A DNA stretch of 64,000 bases. Origin: Barnesiella sp. An55 (lineage in GTDB: Bacteria > Bacteroidota > Bacteroidia > Bacteroidales > Barnesiellaceae). The DNA is taken from assembly GCF_002161555.1 (NCBI RefSeq), contig NZ_NFHZ01000002.1, positions 62,001 through 126,000 on the forward strand, in the 5' to 3' direction. The notes under the pieces were generated by a model. The model ran no database searches and was not told the origin of the DNA. It worked only from the letters and a program-made list of their open reading frames with translations. Of this stretch, positions 37,790 to 44,203 are shown piece by piece (position 1 is the first letter of the stretch; every line of letters starts with the position of its first letter). Made by a program: the position numbers and the translations under genes.

Positions 37790-39040
37790 ATGAACAACGA
37801 CCCGTCCTCCAAGCAGTCCATACTCTTTACACCGGCCTCGATAGGCCCTGTCACCCTGCGCAACCGCACCATCAGGTCGGCTGCCTTCGAGGGTATGTGC
37901 GACCACAACGCCCCCACTCAAAAGCTCTATGACTACCACCGCAGCGTAGCCACCGGCGGGATAGGCATGACCACGCTCGCCTATGCCTCGGTTACCCGCA
38001 ACGGACTCTCGTTCAAGCACCAGCTGTGGATGCGTCCCGAGATTGTGAAACCCCTGCGCCGCATCACCGACGCCATCCACGCCGAGGGGGCCAAAGCCTC
38101 CATTCAGCTGGGCCACTGTGGCAACATGTCGCACCGCAGCACGGCCGGTCAAATACCCATATCGGCCTCGACGGGCTTCAACCTCTACTCGCCCACCCTC
38201 GTGCGGGGCATGCACAAAGACGAAATCGAAGCCATGGCCCGAGCCTTTGGCGAAGCGGTCAACAACGCTCGCGACGCCGGTTTCGATGCCGTGGAGATTC
38301 ATGCCGGGCACGGCTACCTCATCAGCCAGTTCCTATCGCCCTATACCAACCACCGCCGCGACGAATACGGCGGCTCGCTCGACAACCGCATGCGCTTCAT
38401 GCGCATGTGCATGGAGCAGGTGATGAAAGCGGCCGGCAACGACATGGCCGTTATCGTCAAGACCAACATGCGCGACGGGTTCAAAGGTGGCATAGAGATT
38501 GACGAAGGCATACTCATTGCCCGCGAACTCGAACAGTTGGGCGCCCATGCCCTTGTGCTGAGCGGCGGTTTTGTGAGCAAGGCCCCCATGTATGTCATGC
38601 GCGGACAGATGCCCATCACCTCGCTCACCTACTACATGAAAACCTGGTGGCTCAAGTATGGCGTGAAACTGGCCGGACGTTTCATGATTCCCACCGTTCC
38701 GTTCCGCGAAGCCTACTTCCTCGACGACGCACTCAAGTTCCGCGAAGCACTCAAGCTGCCCCTCATCTATGTGGGTGGCCTGGTATCAAGACCTACCATC
38801 GACAAGGTACTCAACCACGGATTCGAGTTCGTGCAGATGGGACGAGCCCTCATCAACGAGCCCGACTTCGTCAACCGCATGAAAAACGAGGGTGAAGCTC
38901 GCTGCGGCTGCGACCACACCAACTATTGCATAGCCCGCATGTACTCCATCGAGATGGCCTGCCACAAACACCTCGAGGGACAACTGCCGCCCTGTATCGT
39001 CAAGGAGATAGAAAAGATACACCGCAATGACCCGAAATAA
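37790..39040 (+). CDS. Old Yellow Enzyme-type NADH:flavin oxidoreductase (candidate steroid 5-beta/ene-reductase)
   Basis: A 416-residue FMN-dependent TIM-barrel enzyme of the OYE superfamily. Motifs include IQLGHCGNMSH, IHAGHGYLISQFLSPYTN with the substrate-binding His pair, RRDEYGGSLDNRMRF, and LIYVGGLVSR for FMN phosphate. Unlike BaiCD or 2,4-dienoyl-CoA reductase (about 650 residues) it ends after the barrel plus a Cys-rich tail and has no FAD/NAD(P) domain. The tail has Cys372, 374, 380 and 391, an altered spacing of the usual CxxCxxxC(x11-12)C cluster motif. It starts 4 bases after the 5-alpha-reductase gene. In gut bacteria such enzymes reduce the delta4 bond of 3-oxo bile acids to 5-beta; that role here is inferred from context. 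Confidence 0.82.
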   Translation: MNNDPSSKQSILFTPASIGPVTLRNRTIRSAAFEGMCDHNAPTQKLYDYHRSVATGGIGMTTLAYASVTRNGLSFKHQLWMRPEIVKPLRRITDAIHAEGAKASIQLGHCGNMSHRSTAGQIPISASTGFNLYSPTLVRGMHKDEIEAMARAFGEAVNNARDAGFDAVEIHAGHGYLISQFLSPYTNHRRDEYGGSLDNRMRFMRMCMEQVMKAAGNDMAVIVKTNMRDGFKGGIEIDEGILIARELEQLGAHALVLSGGFVSKAPMYVMRGQMPITSLTYYMKTWWLKYGVKLAGRFMIPTVPFREAYFLDDALKFREALKLPLIYVGGLVSRPTIDKVLNHGFEFVQMGRALINEPDFVNRMKNEGEARCGCDHTNYCIARMYSIEMACHKHLEGQLPPCIVKEIEKIHRNDPK

Positions 39041-39827
39041 AAAGAACATAACCTCGTCCACGGCCCTCGTCACGGGAGCCAGCTCGGGTATCGGGCTCGA
39101 GTTTTCCCGGCAACTGGCAGCACGGGGAGCGTCACTTGTGATGGTGAGCATCGACCGCGACGACCTCGACCGCGAGGCGGCCCGCATTGTCGAGAGCTAC
39201 GGGGTACGGGTAGATACGCTGTGCATGGATCTGGCCCGCCCCGAAGCAGCCGACGAACTCTATCGATACTGTCGGGAAAAGGGGTTGACCATCGATATCG
39301 TCATCAACAATGCCGGCATCTTCTCCTTCCGCGAAGTGGTGCGGACCAACCCAGCCAAGATAGACACCATGCTCGAGCTGCACATAGGCACCGTGACCCG
39401 CCTGTCGCGCCTTTTTGCCAGCGATATGTGCGAGCGGCACCATGGCTATCTGCTCAACATGTCGTCGCTCTCGTGCTGGACTCCCTATCCCGGCATCGCC
39501 CTCTACACGGCCACCAAGGCCTACATCAGGGTATTCACACGGGCTCTGGCCTACGAACTGCGCGACTACGGCGTGCATGCCACTGTCGTGTGTCCCGGCG
39601 GTGTAGCCACCGGGCTGTATGGCCTGCCCCCTCATCTGCTGAAACTGGGTGTTCGCCTGGGTATTCTCATGACCCCCGAACGCCTTGTACACAAAGCTCT
39701 AAATGCCCTCTTCCGAGGGAAGAAACAACTCATCCCGGGAGTGTTCAACCGCCTGCTCATTCCGCTGGCCTCAATCATGCCCACCCGGATTCGTCTCATA
39801 GTCAAACACCGCATGCTCGATGAATAA
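39027..39827 (+). CDS. Short-chain dehydrogenase/reductase 1 of the steroid-reductase operon
   Basis: A 266-residue classical SDR. The Rossmann motif is VTGASSGIGLE near residues 14-24, the NNAG motif is INNAGIFSF, the catalytic Ser lies in MSSLSCW and the catalytic pair is YTATK. A C-terminal hydrophobic stretch (PHLLKLGVRLGILMTP) followed by basic residues resembles membrane-associated 17-beta-HSD12-like and DltE-like SDRs. The start overlaps the OYE gene by 14 bases, a sign of coupled translation. In this context a hydroxysteroid dehydrogenase activity (for example at C3) is a reasonable hypothesis; sequence alone does not fix position or stereochemistry. Confidence 0.85.
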   Translation: MTRNKKNITSSTALVTGASSGIGLEFSRQLAARGASLVMVSIDRDDLDREAARIVESYGVRVDTLCMDLARPEAADELYRYCREKGLTIDIVINNAGIFSFREVVRTNPAKIDTMLELHIGTVTRLSRLFASDMCERHHGYLLNMSSLSCWTPYPGIALYTATKAYIRVFTRALAYELRDYGVHATVVCPGGVATGLYGLPPHLLKLGVRLGILMTPERLVHKALNALFRGKKQLIPGVFNRLLIPLASIMPTRIRLIVKHRMLDE

Positions 39828-40689
39828 AGAATACTACATCATTACCGGAGCCAATGGCAGTATAGGCCAAGCCATTACCGAAGCTATAGCCGCTCAAGGG
39901 CAACCCGTCATCATGGCCTGCCGCAACCTGGTCAAATCGCAACCCGTGCAACAGCAACTGATCGAGAAGACCGGCAATACAGACATTACCCTGTTGCCCC
40001 TCGACCTGGCCTCGTTTGCCTCGATTATCCATTTTGCCGAACGGCTCTCGCAAGACTCGGTCGTCATACAAACCCTCGTCAACAATGCCGGTGTGATGAA
40101 TCAGTATTATAGCCAAACGACCGACGGATTCGAATCGACCATCGGAGTCAACTACATAGGCACCGTGCTGCTCACCCGCATGCTACTGCCTCTCATGCAT
40201 CCCGGCAGCCGCATCGTCACCACCACCTCGCTCACCCGGTACATCGGTAAAATCGACGAGACGTTTTTTGCCGGCTCACCACATCACTACAAACGGTTCG
40301 AGGCATACAGCAAGTCGAAACTTGCCCTCACCCTCTACACGGCCCGGCTGGCTCAGGAATTGCTCCCCCGAGGTATCTGGGTCAATGCCGCCGACCCCGG
40401 TGTAGTCGATACCGACATGATCACCATGCACTCGTGGGTCGATCCGCTGGCCAACCGTTTCTTCCGGCCCTTCATCAGCACCCCGCAGGAAGGCGCCGTC
40501 GGAGCCGTCTTTGCCGCCACTTCGCCCGAGGCCTACGGCGTCACCGGCGAGATATTCAAGAAACACAAGCACACGCCCATTCCTACCCGACTCATCCACT
40601 CACCAAGGGCCTTCTGGCTCTACGAAGAGACCGGGAAAAAGATTACCGAGGTGCTTGCCAAGCTGCCTGTAGCCAGCCCCAAAATATAA
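39820..40689 (+). CDS. Short-chain dehydrogenase/reductase 2 of the steroid-reductase operon
   Basis: A 289-residue SDR with the cofactor motif ITGANGSIGQA, the NNAGV motif, and the catalytic YSKSK. TTTSLTRY supplies the Ser position. The long loop after the catalytic helix and the late segment FFRPFISTPQEGAVGAVFAA resemble retinol dehydrogenase/protochlorophyllide-reductase-like SDRs, which act on bulky hydrophobic alcohols or ketones. It overlaps SDR1 by 8 bases and ends the operon. Only modest similarity to SDR1 is visible, so the two probably differ in substrate position rather than being a recent duplication. Confidence 0.85.
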   Translation: MNKEYYIITGANGSIGQAITEAIAAQGQPVIMACRNLVKSQPVQQQLIEKTGNTDITLLPLDLASFASIIHFAERLSQDSVVIQTLVNNAGVMNQYYSQTTDGFESTIGVNYIGTVLLTRMLLPLMHPGSRIVTTTSLTRYIGKIDETFFAGSPHHYKRFEAYSKSKLALTLYTARLAQELLPRGIWVNAADPGVVDTDMITMHSWVDPLANRFFRPFISTPQEGAVGAVFAATSPEAYGVTGEIFKKHKHTPIPTRLIHSPRAFWLYEETGKKITEVLAKLPVASPKI

Positions 40690-40882
40690 AATAACACAAC
40701 ACTTGTATTTGCTTGTTAACGACCCAAACAAGGCCATTCTACACATGACCATAGCCTCGCCCAAGCGATAAGAGAATGACAATTATCGAGATAGATGCAA
40801 GGCAAATCGGCCCGTTTTGTACTCAATATGGCCGAAACATACGATAAAAAGGGCTTTTTCACGTACAGAATCCGAAATATAA

Positions 40883-40914
40883 TTTTGTTTTGTCATTTGG
40901 AAATACTACCTTTG
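40883..40914 (+). promoter_or_regulatory. Promoter of an intergenic transcript
   Basis: TTTTG (40883-40887) and TACCTTTG (40907-40914) are spaced by 19 bases, close to the ideal Bacteroidetes promoter. No gene starts within 300 bases, so it appears to drive a non-coding RNA. Confidence 0.6.
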
Positions 40915-40920
40915 TCGCAG

Positions 40921-41087
40921 ATTCAAAATCTCGACATCCCCTTTCACCACAGGGGAAAGAGCTTTAGAGAAAAATTTTTACTGAATATCTACACAGTTCT
41001 GCCGGAAAAAAACAACGATGTGAATCGTTATACTATCAGTCCCCTTTTTTTATGATATCGAGATTCCGGCAGAACTTTCTTTTTTAA
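40921..41087 (+). ncRNA. Candidate structured small RNA or leader with alternative folds
   Basis: Downstream of the promoter lie: hairpin CCCCT/AGGGG (40938-40942, 40951-40955); a 12-base perfect inverted repeat (40995-41006 and 41065-41076) followed by TTCTTTTTT, giving an intrinsic terminator with a 58-base loop; a hairpin AACGAT-GTGA-ATCGTT inside that loop; and AATCTCGA (40927-40934) complementary to TCGAGATT (41058-41065), which shares its last base with the terminator's right arm. The last pairing crosses the terminator stem, so the RNA could form a pseudoknot or switch between two folds. I do not recognise a known family. Confidence 0.5.
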
Positions 41088-41188
41088 ATCCACAAAAACT
41101 TTAACCCTGCTTATCCATCCAGTATTTTTTCCATTCTCATCGAATGAGATAAATCAAAATCTTATTCCCTAAAAAACAATTATATAAA

Positions 41189-41221
41189 TTTGGCTTTTCG
41201 AGCTTCTTATTGTTACCTTTA
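41189..41221 (+). promoter_or_regulatory. Promoter of the AraC-family gene
   Basis: TTTG (41189-41192) and TACCTTTA (41214-41221) are 21 bases apart. Transcription would start near 41228, just ahead of the ATG at 41238. Confidence 0.45.
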
Positions 41222-41237
41222 TGAAAATTTTGGGACC

Positions 41238-42089
41238 ATGGAGAGTATCGACAGTTTGCAAATAGGACACTCTTGTGAAAAAGGAGACGAGTTCAAGATT
41301 CAATGCCACACGACCGACCATTCAAACATAGAAGTGCCCTTCTCTCATAAACATGCCTTCTATGCGATTTACTGGATTCACCAAGGTTCAGGGACACATG
41401 TCATCGATTTTGAAAACTACTCCATAATTCCCAATCGACTGTTTTTTATCAAACCCGAACAGATTCATTTTCTACACAGTACAAAATCGGTAGAATATTC
41501 GGCCATACAGTTTACCCAGAATTTTATCCTACCTATCCTCAATACCATGCAAAGACTCTCATTTCAAAGGCCACTTGCTACATATAGCGATTTGAATGAA
41601 CAGGAACAGAAACGACTTTCCACGCTGTTCGAGCAAATTGCAATCGAGTCGAGGAGCAGTCTTCCCAACTCTACCCTTCTTATCCAGTCCGAGCTAAACA
41701 CACTGCTTTTGGAATGGGCACGACTTTCACTACCCCATGCAAAACCCGATGCCTTTCCCCTTCTGTTGCTCAAATATAAAGACCTTATCGAGCAACGATT
41801 TTCTGTGCAGCGACAAGTACGGTACTATGCCGCTCAACTGGGTGTAACCCCCAACTACCTCAACATACTCACACAAAAGCACTGCAACAAATCGGCATTG
41901 GCTCTAATTAACGATCGGGTAATACTTGAAGCCAAGCGACTTTTGGTGCGTTCCGACAAAGATATAACCGAAATTGCCTACCTGCTGGGATTCAACGAAT
42001 TGTCCTATTTTTCCAAATTCTTTAGACAACACACAGATTCAACCCCTATCCAATTTCGCAACAAAATGAATAAAATGTACCAAGACTGA
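41238..42089 (+). CDS. AraC family transcriptional regulator
   Basis: A 283-residue regulator with an N-terminal cupin-like sensor domain (residues about 20-150; IYWIHQGSGTHVIDFENYSI) and a C-terminal double helix-turn-helix domain (RQVRYYAAQLGVTPNYLNIL, then DITEIAYLLGFNELSYFSKFFRQH). The frame extends upstream to 41190, but the promoter boxes fall in that part, so 41238 is the start. It follows the steroid-reductase operon on the same strand, separated by a 548-base regulatory region, and precedes a CDF metal exporter. It could control either neighbour; AraC proteins typically sense small organic molecules, which favours the former. Confidence 0.88.
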   Translation: MESIDSLQIGHSCEKGDEFKIQCHTTDHSNIEVPFSHKHAFYAIYWIHQGSGTHVIDFENYSIIPNRLFFIKPEQIHFLHSTKSVEYSAIQFTQNFILPILNTMQRLSFQRPLATYSDLNEQEQKRLSTLFEQIAIESRSSLPNSTLLIQSELNTLLLEWARLSLPHAKPDAFPLLLLKYKDLIEQRFSVQRQVRYYAAQLGVTPNYLNILTQKHCNKSALALINDRVILEAKRLLVRSDKDITEIAYLLGFNELSYFSKFFRQHTDSTPIQFRNKMNKMYQD

Positions 42090-42125
42090 AATAATTTGTA
42101 TAACCTCCCAACCTCTCCAGAGTCA

Positions 42126-42133
42126 TAACTTTG
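42126..42133 (+). promoter_or_regulatory. -7 box of the CDF exporter gene
   Basis: TAACTTTG lies 19 bases before the ATG at 42153, so the exporter can be transcribed independently of the AraC gene. The -33 element is not obvious. Confidence 0.45.
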
Positions 42134-42152
42134 CTCCCAAAATCTCAATGTT

Positions 42153-42803
42153 ATGACACAAGGAAACAGCATTACTCAAGAACAACGAAACAAGGGAGAA
42201 AGAAGAACCGCATTTGTCGTACTCTTCTCAGCCGCGACCATGATTCTGGAAATTATTTTCGGACTGCTATCCAAATCGATGGCACTCCTGGCCGATGGCA
42301 TACACATGGGTTCACACGTCTTAGCTATCGGGCTAAGTTGGGGGGCCTACATTCTGGTACGACACCTTGAAAAAAAACCAGCTCGCAATATTGACAGTGA
42401 GAAAGTTCTCGCCTTGTCGGCTTACACAAGCGGTATATTACTACTCGTCTTTGCTCTTTTTATCATCATCGAGGCCTTCAAGCGATTTTTCTCACCACAG
42501 ATAGAGATACACTATGTCGAAGCGATGATTGTAGCAGTCATAGGCATGCTGGTGAATCTCATCTGTGCCTTTATTCTTCACGACAGAAACAGCGGGCACA
42601 TCGATTACAACCGACACTCGGCCTACCTGCACATCCTGGCCGATGCCCTCACAAGCATTGGGGCCATATTCGGCTTAATATGCGCCATGATTTGGCATAT
42701 CATCTGGATCGACACCCTCGTTGCCTTGGTATGCTCGCTCGTGATTATTCGCTGGGCCTATAGACTACTTATCGATACCGGGCGTAAATTAACCCTCAAC
42801 TGA
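42153..42803 (+). CDS. Cation diffusion facilitator (CDF) family metal exporter
   Basis: A 216-residue membrane protein with six predicted helices and the two CDF metal sites: SMALLADGIHMGSHV in helix 2 (D and H ligands; most CDFs have HxxxD) and YLHILADALTSIGAI in helix 5. Between helices 4 and 5 is a short RHSAYLH segment. It lacks the C-terminal cytoplasmic domain present in most CDFs (usual length about 300), as in the short DmeF-like or CzcD-like forms. The metal could be Zn, Co or Cd. It ends before a bidirectional terminator. Confidence 0.85.
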   Translation: MTQGNSITQEQRNKGERRTAFVVLFSAATMILEIIFGLLSKSMALLADGIHMGSHVLAIGLSWGAYILVRHLEKKPARNIDSEKVLALSAYTSGILLLVFALFIIIEAFKRFFSPQIEIHYVEAMIVAVIGMLVNLICAFILHDRNSGHIDYNRHSAYLHILADALTSIGAIFGLICAMIWHIIWIDTLVALVCSLVIIRWAYRLLIDTGRKLTLN

Positions 42804-42832
42804 TTATTAATTGCCCTACTGCAAAAAAAAGA

Positions 42833-42865
42833 GGCCGCCGATTTCCGTGAAGGAAATCGGCGGCC
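42833..42865. terminator. Bidirectional terminator between the CDF gene and fba
   Basis: A perfect 14-base inverted repeat (42833-42846 and 42852-42865) with a 5-base loop is preceded by a run of eight A and followed by TTTAT, so it can end both convergent units. Confidence 0.8.
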
Positions 42866-42889
42866 TTTATGTAGCTGTTGAGCTATCGA

Positions 42890-43888
42890 TTAGAGTTTGC
42901 CGGCGCTACCCAATACGTTCTCGATTTTGTGAACGTAGAGTTTCTCCATGTTGTCACGAGCCGGACCCAGGTATTTACGAGGATCGAACTCGGCAGGATT
43001 CGTAGCAAATACTTTGCGGATAGCAGCAGTCATAGCCAGACGGCTGTCGGAGTCGATGTTGATTTTGCAAACGGCCGATTTGGCAGCTTTACGCAACTCC
43101 TCTTCGGGGATACCGATAGCAGCCTCGAGTTTGCCACCGTATTTGTTGATCGTATCGACCTCTTCTTGGGGAACCGAAGAAGAACCGTGCAGTACGATGG
43201 GGAAGCCCGGGAGTTTCTCCATAACAGCATCCAATACGTCGAATGCCAAGGGAGGAGGAACCAGACGACCCGTAGCGGGATCTACGTGGCATTGCTCGGG
43301 TTTGAACTTGTAGGCACCGTGCGAAGTACCAATCGAGATAGCCAGCGAGTCGCAACCGGTGCGGTGTGCGAAGTCGATAACCTCTTCGGGGTTGGTATAG
43401 GTGTGGTGTTCGGCCGAAACCTCATCCTCAACACCGGCGAGAACGCCCAGCTCACCTTCAACGGTTACATCGAATTGATGAGCATAGTCAACTACTTTTT
43501 TCGTGAGGGCTACGTTCTCTTCATAAGGCAGGTGAGAACCGTCGATCATCACCGAAGAGAAACCCGTGTCGATACACGATTTGCACAATTCGAACGAATC
43601 GCCGTGGTCGAGGTGCAACACGATTTGAGGATGTTCGCAACCCAACTCTTTGGCGTATTCTACTGCGCCTTGTGCCATATAACGAAGTAACGTTTGGTTG
43701 GCATAATTACGAGCACCTTTCGATACTTGCAGAATCACAGGCGATTTCGTTTCTACGGCTGCTTTGATAATTGCTTGCAACTGTTCCATGTTGTTGAAGT
43801 TGAAAGCAGGGATAGCATATCCGCCTTTGATAGCCTTGGCAAACATCTCTCTGGTGTTTACCAATCCTAATTCTTTGTAGCTTACCAT
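42890..43888 (-). CDS. fba: Class II fructose-bisphosphate aldolase
   Basis: A 332-residue zinc-dependent aldolase of glycolysis. Metal and substrate motifs are AIPAFNFNNMEQL, VLHLDHGDSFELCKSCIDTG with catalytic Asp and zinc His, MIDGSHLPYEENV, and LHGSSSVPQEEV with the later zinc His. The sequence is of the type with YVHKIENVLGSAGKL at the C terminus found in many Bacteroidetes. A -7 box TATCTTTG on this strand (43923-43930) sits 35 bases upstream. It is monocistronic. Confidence 0.95.
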   Translation of the reverse strand: MVSYKELGLVNTREMFAKAIKGGYAIPAFNFNNMEQLQAIIKAAVETKSPVILQVSKGARNYANQTLLRYMAQGAVEYAKELGCEHPQIVLHLDHGDSFELCKSCIDTGFSSVMIDGSHLPYEENVALTKKVVDYAHQFDVTVEGELGVLAGVEDEVSAEHHTYTNPEEVIDFAHRTGCDSLAISIGTSHGAYKFKPEQCHVDPATGRLVPPPLAFDVLDAVMEKLPGFPIVLHGSSSVPQEEVDTINKYGGKLEAAIGIPEEELRKAAKSAVCKINIDSDSRLAMTAAIRKVFATNPAEFDPRKYLGPARDNMEKLYVHKIENVLGSAGKL

Positions 43889-44203
43889 CTTATTATAAAT
43901 TATAGGTTAGTAAATTCTACCGCAAAGATAAGCATTTTTACCGATTAGCTCTATCTGCAAACTTAAAAAACATGCCCCTGCCTCTACTTTTTTACTAATT
44001 TTACATAAACAGGAACCCGGGGTCACCCCTTCCGACGGTTTGCATATTTTTTCAGAATAGACAATGATATGCAATCAAAGAGACTTCGGGCCGACGAGTT
44101 CTGCATTTTACGCCCCTTTCTGTTTTCTCTATTCAATTATTATCTGTACTTTTGCTCACTGTATATTTTTTATAATACCCATCATTCAATCTGTTTATAA
44201 AAA
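43889..44203. other. Divergent promoter region between fba and speA
   Basis: A 315-base AT-rich region. It contains TATCTTTG facing fba (43923-43930, minus strand) and TACTTTTG facing speA (44147-44154, plus strand). I see no gene, repeat or structured RNA in the remainder. Confidence 0.5.

Larger units (their letters stand above)
40690..41237. other. Intergenic region between the steroid-reductase operon and the AraC gene
   Basis: A 548-base AT-rich region. It contains a complete promoter (40883-40914), a structured RNA candidate ending in a T-rich terminator (40921-41087), and the araC-type promoter (41189-41221). An 86-codon frame at 40795-41055 runs across these elements and has no protein-like features. 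Confidence 0.6.

Noticed and set aside
40795-41055. 86-codon frame in the intergenic region after the steroid operon
   Set aside because: It crosses a promoter and a terminator stem and has no recognisable start context or domain; I treat the region as non-coding RNA.
40995-41076. Invertible promoter flanked by 12-base inverted repeats
   Set aside because: Bacteroidales have such switches, but the repeat is followed by a T-run as in a terminator, no recombinase is nearby, and the promoter lies outside the repeats.
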